Part shown: positions 9,253-18,170 of the stretch, in pieces
Layout of the letters: each line of letters starts with the position of its first letter
Position numbering within the stretch: position 1 is the stretch's first letter
Source of the DNA: Paracoccaceae bacterium
Lineage (GTDB): Bacteria; Pseudomonadota; Alphaproteobacteria; Rhodobacterales; Rhodobacteraceae
Direction of reading: 5' to 3'
Assembly: GCA_020425085.1 (NCBI GenBank)
Contig: JAGQRW010000009.1
Location: forward strand, 1-50,830
DNA: 50,830 nt
The notes under the pieces: model-generated
The model's input: only the letters and a program-made list of their open reading frames with translations
Database searches by the model: none
What the model was told of the DNA's origin: nothing
Made by a program: the position numbers and the translations under genes

Positions 9253-10011
9253 ATGACACCGCCCAAGATGCTGAAAACCGCAGATGGCCGCCAGATCGCC
9301 TATCACCTGACCCAGGGGACCGGGCCGGTGGTGGTGTTTCTGGGCGGTTTCAAATCCGACATGCAGGGCTCCAAGGCGATCTATCTTGAGCAATGGGCCA
9401 GAACCGCCAGTCGCGGTTTTCTGCGTTTTGACTATTCCGGGCATGGGCAATCCTCGGGCCGGTTCGAGGATGGCGCGATAGGCGACTGGGCTGCGGATGC
9501 AAAGGCGGCAATTTCGGCGCTGACGACGGGCAAGGTGATTCTGGTCGGCTCCTCCATGGGCGGCTGGATTTCGCTGCTGCTGGCGCGGGCGATGCCGGAA
9601 CGGCTGGCCGGGCTGGTCGGTATTGCTGCGGCACCGGATTTCACCGAAGACAGCATGTGGGCGGGATTTGATGCTGGCCAGCGGCAGGCGTTGGCGGAAA
9701 ACGGCAGGGTTGAACTGCCGTCGGAATATGATGACGGGCCATATGTGATCACAAAACGCCTGATCGAGGAGGGGCGGCAAAATCTGGTGCTGCGAACCCC
9801 GCTGTCCTTGCCTTTTCCGGTCAGGCTGCTGCAAGGCACGGCGGATCTGGATGTGGATCTGTCGGTGGCACTAAGGCTGCTTGAACATGCCGACGGGCCG
9901 GATATCCGCCTGACACTGGTCAAGGGGTCTGATCACCGGTTTTCCGAACCGGCCAATTTGCGGCTGATCCGAAAGACCATTCATTCGCTCACCATGGCGG
10001 CGAAAGGATAG
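9253..10011 (+). CDS. Alpha/beta hydrolase (ABHD10-like)
   Basis: The 252-residue protein has the serine hydrolase elbow GSSMGG (nucleophile near Ser101), an oxyanion region VVFLGGFKSDMQG after strand 3, the RFDYSGHGQSSG loop and a final GSDHRFS with the catalytic histidine. The D-x(n)-H spacing is right for an active triad. The GGFKSDMQGSKA motif resembles ABHD10-type thioesterases and esterases, but the natural substrate is not evident. It has no signal peptide. The next gene, four bases downstream, is a second alpha/beta hydrolase with a membrane anchor, so the two probably form an operon. Confidence 0.85.
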   Translation: MTPPKMLKTADGRQIAYHLTQGTGPVVVFLGGFKSDMQGSKAIYLEQWARTASRGFLRFDYSGHGQSSGRFEDGAIGDWAADAKAAISALTTGKVILVGSSMGGWISLLLARAMPERLAGLVGIAAAPDFTEDSMWAGFDAGQRQALAENGRVELPSEYDDGPYVITKRLIEEGRQNLVLRTPLSLPFPVRLLQGTADLDVDLSVALRLLEHADGPDIRLTLVKGSDHRFSEPANLRLIRKTIHSLTMAAKG

Positions 10012-10015
10012 CAAC

Positions 10016-10990
10016 ATGCGGCGGCTACTCAGGATTGTCAGGAACCTGTTTTTGCTGTTTGTCGTCCTGGTGGCGGCGATCTGGCTGTTCGGCCCGCGCG
10101 AACCGGTGGATGAGGCCATCACCTTTCAGGATGAATCGCTCGGTGATGATCTCGACGCCTATCTTGCCGCCGCCGAGGCGGAATTTGGCGAAATCGTGCC
10201 GGGAACCGAAAAGCGCATTGTCTGGGCCGGTGCCGTCGGGCAGAAAACGCCGCTTGCCGTGGTCTATCTGCACGGCTGGTCTGCCAGCGCCGAAGAAATC
10301 CGCCCGGTGCCGGACCGGGTGGCCGCGGCCCTTGGTGCCAACCTTTATTTCACACGGCTGAGCGGACACGGGCGAACCGGCGAGGCGCTGGCGACGGCGA
10401 CGGCGGGCGACTGGATCAATGATGTGGCCGAGGCAATGGCGATCGGGCGGCGGCTGGGGCAGCGGGTGCTGGTGATCGGCACCTCGACCGGTGGCACGCT
10501 GGCCGCCGATCTGGCGCTGAGAAGCGGCGTCAACCGCGATCTGGCCGGGGTGGTCCTGATCTCGCCGAATTTCAGGGTCAGGGATCCGGCGGCGATCCTG
10601 CTGACGGTGCCGTTTGCGCGCTGGTTCGTGCCGCTATTGGCAGGCAAGACGCGCAGTTGGCACGGGCTGAACCAGGCGCATGAAAGGTACTGGACCAACA
10701 GCTATCCGACCGTCGCCACGCTGCCGATGGCAGCACTGGTGCGCCATACCGCCAGACTGGATTTCAGCCGCGCCCGGGTGCCGGCACTGTTCCTGTTCAC
10801 GATGCAGGATCCGGTGGTCGATCACAGGCTGACCCGCATCGTCGCCAGCCAATGGGGCGGTGAGGTGAAGGTTGTCAATCCACCCGTGGACGATGCCGCG
10901 CAAGCGCATGTGATCGCCGGGGACATCGTAAGCCCAAAGCGCACCGATCTGGCGGTCGAAGTTATTACAGATTGGGCGAAAGGGCTGTAA
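10016..10990 (+). CDS. Membrane-anchored alpha/beta hydrolase
   Basis: The 324-residue protein begins with a positively charged end and a hydrophobic segment (about residues 10-26) that probably anchors it, with the enzyme on the periplasmic side. The hydrolase core follows: VVYLHGWSAS, TRLSGHGRTGEAL, the elbow GTSTGG (Ser157), an acid in TMQDPVVDH and a late histidine in QAHVIAGD. It is complete and looks active. AAGGA precedes the ATG and only four bases separate it from the upstream hydrolase. It converges on the small membrane-protein gene at 11000-11212. Lipase or esterase activity on envelope lipids is inference. Confidence 0.8.
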   Translation: MRRLLRIVRNLFLLFVVLVAAIWLFGPREPVDEAITFQDESLGDDLDAYLAAAEAEFGEIVPGTEKRIVWAGAVGQKTPLAVVYLHGWSASAEEIRPVPDRVAAALGANLYFTRLSGHGRTGEALATATAGDWINDVAEAMAIGRRLGQRVLVIGTSTGGTLAADLALRSGVNRDLAGVVLISPNFRVRDPAAILLTVPFARWFVPLLAGKTRSWHGLNQAHERYWTNSYPTVATLPMAALVRHTARLDFSRARVPALFLFTMQDPVVDHRLTRIVASQWGGEVKVVNPPVDDAAQAHVIAGDIVSPKRTDLAVEVITDWAKGL

Positions 10991-10999
10991 ACGGCGGCA

Positions 11000-11212
11000 T
11001 TACAACAGGATACCGATGACCACCATCATCAACCCCACCGCCGACAGCCCCATCGCTCCCATGTTCAGCGCCACCACCTTTTGCAGCCTTGCCTTCATCT
11101 CGTCATCGGGCAGGTTGGCGCGTTTGGCTGCCAGCGCCAGCCAGATACAATAGCCAAGACCGGCAAGGCCCAGCAATGCCACCAATGCGCCAAGCGGGAT
11201 CAGTATTTCCAT
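11000..11212 (-). CDS. Small two-helix membrane protein of unknown function
   Basis: The 70-residue product has two hydrophobic segments (about 5-27 and 50-69) joined by a short charged loop, KRANLPDDEMKARLQK, so a hairpin in the inner membrane is expected. I chose ATG 11212 because AAAGGA lies eight bases upstream; ATG 11221 overlaps that site. I do not recognise the family. It is divergent from the GapR-like gene and convergent with the second hydrolase gene. Confidence 0.6.
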   Translation of the reverse strand: MEILIPLGALVALLGLAGLGYCIWLALAAKRANLPDDEMKARLQKVVALNMGAMGLSAVGLMMVVIGILL

Positions 11213-11346
11213 TGCGGTCATCCTTTGTTTTCGGTGCGGCCCTTGTGCCTGCCCTAAAGAAATCGCCACCCTTTCGCAAGCCGCCCCTTGAAGGGCGCGG
11301 TTGCCGCCGATAGGAAGAGGCTTCAATCAAGAAAAGGACAGGCCAG

Positions 11347-11604
11347 ATGGACGAAACCAACAGCGATGCAACCTACCGCGTGACCGCAGGCGAATTGCGC
11401 TCGTTCGTTGAGCGGTTCGAACGTCTTGAGGCTGAAAAGAAAGACATCGCCGATCAGCAGAAAGAGGTGATGGCCGAAGCCAAATCGCGCGGCTACGACA
11501 CCAAGGTTCTGCGCAAGGTGATCGGATTGCGCAAACGCGACCCGCAGGATATTTCCGAAGAAGAGGCGGTGTTGGAGATGTATAAAGAAGCACTGGGAAT
11601 GTGA
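11347..11604 (+). CDS. DUF2312 / GapR-like nucleoid-associated protein
   Basis: The 85-residue protein matches DUF2312 over its whole length: VTAGELRSFVERFERLEAEK, then KEVMAEAKSRGYDTK, and LRKVIGLRKRDPQD. GapR of Caulobacter, the characterised member, clamps overtwisted DNA ahead of replication and transcription and helps topoisomerases. The long charged helix and basic GYDTKVLRKVIGLRKR segment needed for DNA contact are present. AAGGA precedes the ATG. It stands alone; the divergent small membrane protein and the downstream convergent gene are not functionally related. That it acts like GapR is inference from the family. Confidence 0.88.
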   Translation: MDETNSDATYRVTAGELRSFVERFERLEAEKKDIADQQKEVMAEAKSRGYDTKVLRKVIGLRKRDPQDISEEEAVLEMYKEALGM

Positions 11605-11645
11605 TCGGTCCATGCCCCGTCATCGCAAGATCGCGGGTAGTCCCC

Positions 11646-12521
11646 TCAGGGCGAGATGAACTGCACGCCCGGAAGGCGTTCGATGTTGAACAGGTCTTCC
11701 TCATATTGCTCGGTCAGGGCGTCGATATATTCGGCGGTCCAGCCGGGGGCTTCGACGAACTGGGTTTCATCCTCGATCTCGAACTTGTCGAGAAATGCGC
11801 TGAGGATGCGGCGGCGCTGGATCTCGTTGGCGGGCGGATGCGTCTTGATATAGGAGGCCATGCGGTCAAGGCCTTCCTGTTTCATGATGGCGCCCAGAAA
11901 ATCATCCAAACCGACCAGATCGGCGGCGGTGTTGTGATCGGCAATTTCGCGAATCAGTTCGCGCCAGATGAACGGCGTATCCTCGTTTGACCATACCTTC
12001 AGCGCCACATCCTCGGGCAGGGTTTCGCGGATATTGCGAACCACGTCCGACCAGCGCAGGCTCATCGGGTCAACCTGTTCGATATAACCCGCGAAACTGT
12101 CGCTGCCGGTTCGCGCGAAACAGGCGGGCAAAAAGGTTGCCGGGTTGCGCGTTGCCATGCAGAATTCAGTCTCATGCCCGGCGAACAGATTGCGCAGGCG
12201 CAACGACTTGTCACCGGCATCCGGATAAAGCGTGCCACGATCAAGGATTTTGGGATGACCGCAAAGAAACGCATCGTTGGAAAAGATCACCCTTTGCGGG
12301 TTATCTTCGGTCAGGATGGAATCCAGCATCACCTCCTGCACTTCGGGGGTGGCGGGTTCGCCTGCCAGCACCTGCTGTGTTTCGCGCAGGATTGGCCGGA
12401 ACCGACCGGGGTTCGGAACGACGATGCCTTCCTCGCCGAGAATCTTGCGGTTCTTGACCAGACAGGACTGGATGTGCCCTTCATCCGTGCAATGGGCGCC
12501 GATATGGAAAACGATCTGCAT
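11646..12521 (-). CDS. Sulfotransferase-like protein with atypical P-loop
   Basis: The 291-residue protein starts FHIGAHCTDEGHIQSCL, which sits where PAPS sulfotransferases have HIGxxKTGTT, and later has ATRNPATFLPACF, resembling the RNP-type 3'-phosphate-binding strand. The lysine and threonines of the first motif are absent (HCTDEG instead), so catalytic activity is doubtful. I have seen proteins of this sort in Rhodobacterales but know no function. There is no signal peptide. It stands alone, divergent from the ABC permease at 12712, with 190 bases between them. That gap contains the perfect 12-base palindrome CCCCGATCGGGG at 12654-12665. Confidence 0.55.
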   Translation of the reverse strand: MQIVFHIGAHCTDEGHIQSCLVKNRKILGEEGIVVPNPGRFRPILRETQQVLAGEPATPEVQEVMLDSILTEDNPQRVIFSNDAFLCGHPKILDRGTLYPDAGDKSLRLRNLFAGHETEFCMATRNPATFLPACFARTGSDSFAGYIEQVDPMSLRWSDVVRNIRETLPEDVALKVWSNEDTPFIWRELIREIADHNTAADLVGLDDFLGAIMKQEGLDRMASYIKTHPPANEIQRRRILSAFLDKFEIEDETQFVEAPGWTAEYIDALTEQYEEDLFNIERLPGVQFISP

Positions 12522-12711
12522 GTTTGACAGGTACGGCCCTATGGTTATGTCACTAGTGGTTCTCTTTCTTGCCCTGACATGACTATAACGTCTTTTGCGT
12601 CAAGGGAAACCGATTTAAGGCAGGTTATGACAGAGGGTCGCATTCCTACAACGCCCCGATCGGGGTCAGGTATTTCCGCAGGGCGGCCGGGCAGTTCGAT
12701 GCGATGGTTTG

Positions 12712-14451
12712 ATGGGGCAGTCTGACACGGTGACGGGGCAGGGATGCGCAAGGGCGGAAACGACAGGATCGGGGCGGCGGCCGGTGATTGAACAGCAACC
12801 ATATTCCGGACGGCAACCCGGCCACGGGGCGCGGATCCAGTGGCCCGATCTCTGGTCGCTGGGTGCGCTTGTGATCGCTGCAATCGTGGTCGCACCGATT
12901 CTGGCGGTGTTATGGATCGCTTTTAACCCGGCGGACAATATCTGGCCGCATCTGCTGGCCACCAGCCTGCCGAGATACCTTGGCAATTCCTTGCTGCTGA
13001 TGGCGGCAACCGGGGTTCTGACGGCGATGGTCGGCACCGGGGCTGCCTGGCTGGTGGTGATGTACCGGTTTCCGTTTGCAGACGTGCTGCAATGGGCGCT
13101 GCTGCTGCCGCTGGCGATTCCGGCCTATATCGGCGCCTATGCGCTGGTGGATTTTCTGGAATATTCCGGCCCGGTGCAGACCGGGCTCAGGGCGCTGTTC
13201 GGCTGGCATTCGGCGCGCGATTATCTGTTCCCCGAGATCCGGTCGCGCGGTTCCGCCATTCTGGTGCTGTCGGCGGCATTGTATCCCTATGTCTACCTGA
13301 TGGCGCGCACCGCGTTTCGGGATCAGTCGGTCGGGGTGCTGGAGGTGTCGCGCGCGCTTGGCTCGGGCCCCTGGCGCAGTTTTTTCCGGGTCGGCCTGCC
13401 GCTGGCGCGCCCGGCCATCGCCGCCGGGGTCGCCATCGTGATGATGGAGGCCGCCAGCGATTTCGGCACGGTCGAGTTTTTTGCCGTGCAGACACTGACC
13501 ACCGGTATCTTTTCCGTCTGGCTGGAGGCATCGAACGCCGGAGGGGCGGCACAGATCGCCATGGTGATCCTTGGACTCGTGTTTCTGCTGGTGGCGCTGG
13601 AAAAGGCCAGCCGTGCGCGCATCCGGTTTTTTCGCACCACACAGCGGCAGGCGCCGATCGTGCGGCGGCAGCTTGGCCGGCTTGGCGGATTTCTGGCGAT
13701 GCTGCTATGCCTTGTTCCGTTTGCCGCCGGCTTTGTGCTGCCGGTTTCGGTGATCGGCTGGCACGCGCTGGAAAATGCCGGCATCTGGGCCGATCCGGCG
13801 CTTTATCGCGCACTTTGGACAACCGTCTGGGTTGGCGGTACGGCGGCGGTTCTGACCGTGGCGGGCGGGGTGTTCCTGGTTTACGGTGTGCGCCTGAGCG
13901 GTCATCGGTTGCCGGGCTATGTCCTGCCGGTGACCACCATCGGCTATGCCGCACCCGGTGCGGTGCTGGGGATCGGCCTTCTGATTCCGCTGGCCGGGCT
14001 GGATCACCGGCTTGCCGACGCGATTGAGGCACTGACCGGGCATGACCCCGGCCTGTTGCTGACCGGTTCGGCATTTGCCATCATCCTGGCCTATTTCGTC
14101 CGGTTCTTTGCCATTGCGCAAGGGGCGGCAGATGCGGCGATGGGGCGAATCTCGCCGTCGCTGCCGATGGCCTCGCGCTCGCTCGGGCAGACCTCCGGAG
14201 GTACGCTCTGGCGGGTGCATCTGCCCTTGATCCGCGGCTCGGTCGCCACCGCGCTGCTGCTGGTTTTCGTCGATTCGGTTAAGGAACTTCCGGCCACGCT
14301 GCTGCTCAGGCCATTCAATTTCAACACCCTGGCGACGCGGGTCTACGATCAGGCCTCGCTGGAGAATCTGGGCCAGGCATCACCGGCGGCGATGATCATC
14401 ATTCTGGTCGGATTCATGGCGGTTCTGCTGTTGGCAAGAACCTCGAAATAG
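12712..14451 (+). CDS. Iron(III)-type ABC transporter permease (FbpB/AfuB-like, fused double permease)
   Basis: The 579-residue membrane protein has two permease halves of about six segments each, with an ATPase-contact EAA loop in both: SRALGSGPWRSFFRVGLPLARP and SRSLGQTSGGTLWRVHLPLIRG. This fused layout is typical of FbpB/AfuB permeases that import ferric iron delivered by a periplasmic binding protein. No binding protein or matching ATPase is adjacent; the transporter downstream belongs to another family and has its own permease and ATPase, so the partners must be elsewhere. The start is uncertain: TTG 12709 and ATG 12712 lie together with no clear ribosome binding site. The hydrophilic N-terminal 45 residues are unusually long. 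Confidence 0.8.
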   Translation: MGQSDTVTGQGCARAETTGSGRRPVIEQQPYSGRQPGHGARIQWPDLWSLGALVIAAIVVAPILAVLWIAFNPADNIWPHLLATSLPRYLGNSLLLMAATGVLTAMVGTGAAWLVVMYRFPFADVLQWALLLPLAIPAYIGAYALVDFLEYSGPVQTGLRALFGWHSARDYLFPEIRSRGSAILVLSAALYPYVYLMARTAFRDQSVGVLEVSRALGSGPWRSFFRVGLPLARPAIAAGVAIVMMEAASDFGTVEFFAVQTLTTGIFSVWLEASNAGGAAQIAMVILGLVFLLVALEKASRARIRFFRTTQRQAPIVRRQLGRLGGFLAMLLCLVPFAAGFVLPVSVIGWHALENAGIWADPALYRALWTTVWVGGTAAVLTVAGGVFLVYGVRLSGHRLPGYVLPVTTIGYAAPGAVLGIGLLIPLAGLDHRLADAIEALTGHDPGLLLTGSAFAIILAYFVRFFAIAQGAADAAMGRISPSLPMASRSLGQTSGGTLWRVHLPLIRGSVATALLLVFVDSVKELPATLLLRPFNFNTLATRVYDQASLENLGQASPAAMIIILVGFMAVLLLARTSK

Positions 14452-14910
14452 CCCGAAAACCGATCAGCACCACGGGTGCCCCGATTCGTTCCTTGGCTGT
14501 TTGATTTGCCAATACGTCAATCTGTCCAGGAATCATGCAACACATTAATCTTGCTTCTTTACGGCTTGAAAAAAGGCGACAATCTTCTGTGGGAGCCGGT
14601 AATATTTGGCGCTTGACTGAAAACATATCCTATAGTTGTATATGTCAATATAGATCATTTGCCGATGATCAGTTTCCGTCGCCCAACCCGGTAAAAACGC
14701 GGCTGAAAATCCCCGGCACCTGCAAATCTCCGACGCCATGCCGGAGACAAGGCGGTACTTCAAGGTGCCAGGGTGAACAGGATGTTTCTGCCCCAACCGG
14801 GCGGCAGAGGGCTGAAATCGGCCGACGCCAATGACCGCAGGAATTGATGCATGTCTGCCTGCGCAGGGTTTCATCAACGTCGCAACCGCGACATCAAAGG
14901 GAGTGAAGAC
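14452..14910 (+). promoter_or_regulatory. Upstream region of the amino-acid ABC operon with a 23-bp inverted repeat
   Basis: No gene is visible in these 459 bases, which are AT-rich in the middle. ACATAT at 14623-14628 and ATATGT at 14640-14645 form a perfect inverted repeat with an 11-base spacer. A TTGACT box at 14613-14618 overlaps its left edge. This would suit a repressor or activator site at the operon promoter, but no clear -10 box follows at 16-18 bases. The distance to the first gene (about 265 bases) would leave a long leader. Confidence 0.4.
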
Positions 14911-15813
14911 ATGAATACACTTGGTTTCCAAAGGCTTCGGGCCGTTACCGGGGGCGCGACCATGGCGATGCTTCTGGCGTTGGCCCCCCTGGGTGTGGCC
15001 CACGCCGCCTCGGATATCGCCACCACGCTTGACCAGAAACTGCACGACATGCTGCCCGCCAATATCCGCGAAGCCGGCAAGATCAATGTCGCCAGCAATG
15101 TCGAGTATCCGCCGTTTGAATATTACGACGAAGACAACACCACCATCATCGGTCTGGACAAGGATTTCGCCGATGCGCTCAGTCAGAAACTGGGCGTGAC
15201 GCTGGAATTCAACAACATGAGCTTTGACGCCATCATTCCCGCACTTGCCGCCAAACGGTTCGATATGGCGATGTCGGCAATGACCGATACCGAAGACCGC
15301 CGCAAGAAGGTGGATTTTGTCGATTACTTCAAATCCGGCGGTGGCTTTCTGGTCAAGCATGGCAATCCGCTGAACATTCACACGCTGGATGATCTTTGCG
15401 GTGTTGCTGCCGCCATCGACAAAGGCACCACCGAGATCGAGGATGCGCAAAAAGCCTCGGAGAAATGTGTCGCAAACGGCAAGCCCAAGGTTGATGCCAA
15501 GATCCTGCCCGGCACCAGCCAGATCGTTCTGGCATTGCAGGCAGGCCGGGCCGATGTGGCGATGATTGACACCTCTGCCGCCGCTTACATCGCCATGCAA
15601 CACAAGGGCGAATTCGAAGTGCCAAGCGCCTCGTACGAAGCCCGCCGTTACGGTATTGTTCTGCCCAAAGGTTCCAACGAGCTGGCCAATGCCCTTCAGG
15701 GGGCGGTGCAGGCGCTGATCGACGATGGCACCTATGCCAAGATCCTCGACAAATGGGGCCAGTCGACCGGTGCTGTCGACAAGGCGACCATCAACGACGG
15801 TCACGGCCTTTAG
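14911..15813 (+). CDS. Amino-acid ABC transporter substrate-binding protein
   Basis: The 300-residue periplasmic protein has a signal peptide (about residues 1-34, ending VAHA) and a family 3 solute-binding fold. NVEYPPFEYYDEDNTTIIGLDKDFADALS, FNNMSFDAIIPALAAKRFDMAMSAMTDTEDRRKKVDFVDYF and GTSQIVLALQAGRADVAMID-type blocks are those of polar amino-acid binders. I give these by region rather than as unbroken motifs. ATG 14911 has AAGGGAG upstream; an open extension to 14851 lacks signal-peptide character. It is the first gene of a complete three-gene importer. A strong hairpin follows it. The amino acid bound cannot be told from sequence. Confidence 0.88.
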   Translation: MNTLGFQRLRAVTGGATMAMLLALAPLGVAHAASDIATTLDQKLHDMLPANIREAGKINVASNVEYPPFEYYDEDNTTIIGLDKDFADALSQKLGVTLEFNNMSFDAIIPALAAKRFDMAMSAMTDTEDRRKKVDFVDYFKSGGGFLVKHGNPLNIHTLDDLCGVAAAIDKGTTEIEDAQKASEKCVANGKPKVDAKILPGTSQIVLALQAGRADVAMIDTSAAAYIAMQHKGEFEVPSASYEARRYGIVLPKGSNELANALQGAVQALIDDGTYAKILDKWGQSTGAVDKATINDGHGL

Positions 15814-15832
15814 ATCAGGTTGAAAAACCATT

Positions 15833-15868
15833 GCGCGATGCGATTGTATAAGTGCCGTCGCATCGCGC
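15833..15868 (+). terminator. Intercistronic hairpin after the binding-protein gene
   Basis: GCGCGATGCGA (15833-15843) and TCGCATCGCGC (15858-15868) form a perfect 11-base stem with a 14-base loop, 20 bases after the binding-protein stop and 34 before the permease start. There is no T-run. Such structures after binding-protein genes usually protect the upstream message and make binding protein more abundant than the membrane parts. Confidence 0.7.
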
Positions 15869-15901
15869 CCCTTATCCTGAAAAACCGGGAGTGACGGCAA
15901 C

Positions 15902-16855
15902 ATGTCACCGCATAGCAGCGCACCAGACCAAACCGGCCAGGATCGCACCATTCATCAGCCGATCAGACCGGCGCGGCATCCGGGGCGTTGGGTGGCCATC
16001 GCCTTTGTCGTGCTGTTGGTGGCGATGTTCGTCAACACGTTGATCACCAACCCGCGATTTGAATGGCCGGTGGTGGCGCAGTATTTCACCTCGGGTACCA
16101 TCCTGCTGGGGGTGCAGCGCACCCTGGAGCTGACCGCGATTGCGATGTTGTCCGGGGTCGGGCTGGGGGTGGTGCTGGCGGTGATGCGGCTTTCGCCCAA
16201 TCCGGTTCTGTCCAGCGCGTCGTGGCTGTTCGTGTGGTTCTTTCGCGGCTCGCCGCTGCTGGTGCAACTGCTGCTATGGTACAACCTTTCGGCGCTGTTT
16301 CCCGATATCTCTCTGGGAATTCCGTTCACCGGGGTGGAATTCATCAAGATTGACGCCAATGTCCTGATCACCCCCTATCTTGCGGCATTGCTTGGCCTTG
16401 GCCTGAACGAGGCCGCCTATAGCGCCGAGATCATCCGCGCCGGCATCATTTCCATCGACCACGGCCAGACCGAGGCGGCGCAATCCATTGGCATGTCGCG
16501 GGGCCGCCTGCTGCGGCGCGTTGTGTTGCCACAGGCAATGCGGGTGATCATTCCGCCGCTTGGCAACGACACCATCAACATGCTGAAGATGTCGGCCCTG
16601 GTCAGCATCATCGCCGTGCCGGAACTGCTGTTTGCGGCGCAGACCATCTATTCACGCACGTTCGAGACGATCCCCCTGCTGCTGGTGGCGGTGATCTGGT
16701 ATCTGATCGTCGTCTCGGTCCTGAGCGCAATCCAGTATTATATCGAGCGTTACTATGCCCGCGGTGCCAGCCGCAACCTGCCGCTGACGCCGCTGCAAGC
16801 GCTCAGAAAATTTTTCGGCATCCGTTTTGGCGCTCGTCCGTCAACCGCCCGATGA
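15902..16855 (+). CDS. Amino-acid ABC transporter permease (HisM/GlnP type)
   Basis: The 317-residue inner-membrane protein has a hydrophilic N-terminal tail of about 35 residues, then the single-domain permease of polar amino-acid importers. Seen are the [15 protein letters not shown] segment, [17 protein letters not shown] and the ATPase-contact loop [30 protein letters not shown] (given here by position, about residues 196-225). GGGAG precedes the ATG. Only one permease gene is present, so the channel is probably a homodimer. It lies between the binding protein and the ATPase of the same operon. Confidence 0.88.
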   Translation: MSPHSSAPDQTGQDRTIHQPIRPARHPGRWVAIAFVVLLVAMFVNTLITNPRFEWPVVAQYFTSGTILLGVQRTLELTAIAMLSGVGLGVVLAVMRLSPNPVLSSASWLFVWFFRGSPLLVQLLLWYNLSALFPDISLGIPFTGVEFIKIDANVLITPYLAALLGLGLNEAAYSAEIIRAGIISIDHGQTEAAQSIGMSRGRLLRRVVLPQAMRVIIPPLGNDTINMLKMSALVSIIAVPELLFAAQTIYSRTFETIPLLLVAVIWYLIVVSVLSAIQYYIERYYARGASRNLPLTPLQALRKFFGIRFGARPSTAR

Positions 16856-16869
16856 ACAGGAAACCCAGC

Positions 16870-17661
16870 ATGTCCGTTGAAAGCAAGGAAACCTCACCAA
16901 GGATCATGGTGCAGGCAACCGGAGTCCGGAAATCCTTTGGCCCGCTTGAAGTGCTGAAAGGCATCGACCTTGCGCTGCCCCATGGCGAGGTGATGTGCCT
17001 GCTGGGGCAGTCCGGTTCCGGCAAAAGCACCTTTTTGCGCTGTATCAACCATCTGGAACGTATTGATTTCGGCCGCATCCGGGTTGATGGCGATTTGATC
17101 GGCTATAACGAAAAGAACGGTTATCTGCGCGAGATGCACGAGCACGAAATCGCCCGCCAGCGCATCCATATCGGCATGGTGTTCCAGCATTTCAATCTGT
17201 TCCCGCACATGACGGCGCTGCAAAACGTGATCGAAGGCCCGATCGGCGTCAAACGCGAAAAGCGCGACGAGGTTCGGGAAAGGGCCGTTGCCATTCTGGA
17301 ACGGGTCGGTCTGGCCGACAAGCTTGACGCCTATCCGCGACAGCTGTCCGGTGGTCAGCAACAACGAGTCGCCATCGCCCGCGCCCTGGCCATGCGCCCC
17401 AAGCTGATCCTGTTTGATGAACCGACCAGCGCACTTGACCCGGAACTGGTGTCCGACGTTCTGGACGTGATGCGCGACCTTGCCGAAAGCGGCATGACCA
17501 TGATCGTCGTGACGCATGAGATCGCCTTTGCCCGCGAGGTTGCGGATAGGGTGGTTTTCATGGCCGATGGCGAGATCGTCGAACAGGGCAGGCCGGGCGA
17601 GGTGCTTGGCAATCCCAAGCACCCCCAGACCCAGGCGTTTCTGGCCAAGGTTCTGGTCTGA
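16870..17661 (+). CDS. Amino-acid ABC transporter ATP-binding protein (HisP/GlnQ type)
   Basis: The protein of about 263 residues drives the importer encoded upstream. Walker A (GQSGSGKST), Q-loop ([12 protein letters not shown]), signature LSGGQQQR, Walker B ([12 protein letters not shown]) and the switch histidine (VVTHE) are all present. Of the two possible starts I prefer ATG 16870, which has AGGAAA upstream; ATG 16852 overlaps the permease stop as ATGA and adds six residues. It is the last gene of the operon and converges on the AhpD-like gene 31 bases away. Confidence 0.9.
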   Translation: MSVESKETSPRIMVQATGVRKSFGPLEVLKGIDLALPHGEVMCLLGQSGSGKSTFLRCINHLERIDFGRIRVDGDLIGYNEKNGYLREMHEHEIARQRIHIGMVFQHFNLFPHMTALQNVIEGPIGVKREKRDEVRERAVAILERVGLADKLDAYPRQLSGGQQQRVAIARALAMRPKLILFDEPTSALDPELVSDVLDVMRDLAESGMTMIVVTHEIAFAREVADRVVFMADGEIVEQGRPGEVLGNPKHPQTQAFLAKVLV

Positions 17662-17692
17662 ACATCTGATTGCGCCGGGTGGTTCCGGGCGA

Positions 17693-18151
17693 TTATTCGG
17701 CGGCTTTGGCCGTCACCGGGTGCGGCACCTGAAAACTGACCGATAGCCGGTTCCAGATATTGATCATGCCGATCGCCACGGTCAGTTTGGCAATCTCGGC
17801 ATCGGCGAAATTTTCCCGCATGGCGGCGAATTGCTGATCGGTGGGCGCGTGGTCGCTGATCCTTGTAACGCTTTCAACCCAGTCCAGCGCCGCGCGCTCG
17901 CGGGCGCTGAACAAGGGCGATTCCCGCCAGGCGGAAACCAGATACAACCGCTGTTCGGTGTCGCCATCGTTGCGGGCTTCGCGGCTGTGCATGTCGACAC
18001 AAAACGAGCAGCCGTTGATTTGCGAGGCGCGCAGCTTGATCAGGTGCAGCAGGCTTTTTTCCAGGCCGCATTCATCGACCGCCTTGTTGAGGGCGATTAG
18101 GCTGTTCATCAGTTCGGGCATCAGTTCGCGGTGGTTGAGACGGGCTTGCAT
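17693..18151 (-). CDS. AhpD-like carboxymuconolactone decarboxylase family protein
   Basis: The 152-residue protein has the alkylhydroperoxidase motif C-x-x-C-x-x-x-H (Cys48, Cys51, His55 in GCSFCVDMHSR), so a thiol-based peroxidase or oxidoreductase role is likely. Its start, ATG 18151, has AAGGAAGGA upstream; the frame stays open to 18448 but overlaps the Rrf2 gene. It lies 19 bases downstream of an Rrf2-family regulator on the same strand. This pairing is common and suggests redox- or nitrosative-stress control of this gene. The substrate is unknown. Confidence 0.85.
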   Translation of the reverse strand: MQARLNHRELMPELMNSLIALNKAVDECGLEKSLLHLIKLRASQINGCSFCVDMHSREARNDGDTEQRLYLVSAWRESPLFSARERAALDWVESVTRISDHAPTDQQFAAMRENFADAEIAKLTVAIGMINIWNRLSVSFQVPHPVTAKAAE

Positions 18152-18170
18152 GGTGGTTCCTTCCTTGGTT

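Noticed and set aside
14545-15951. Long leftward open frame across the amino-acid binding protein gene
   Set aside because: It is antisense to a clear signal-peptide-bearing binding protein and has no family resemblance; high GC keeps the reverse frame open.
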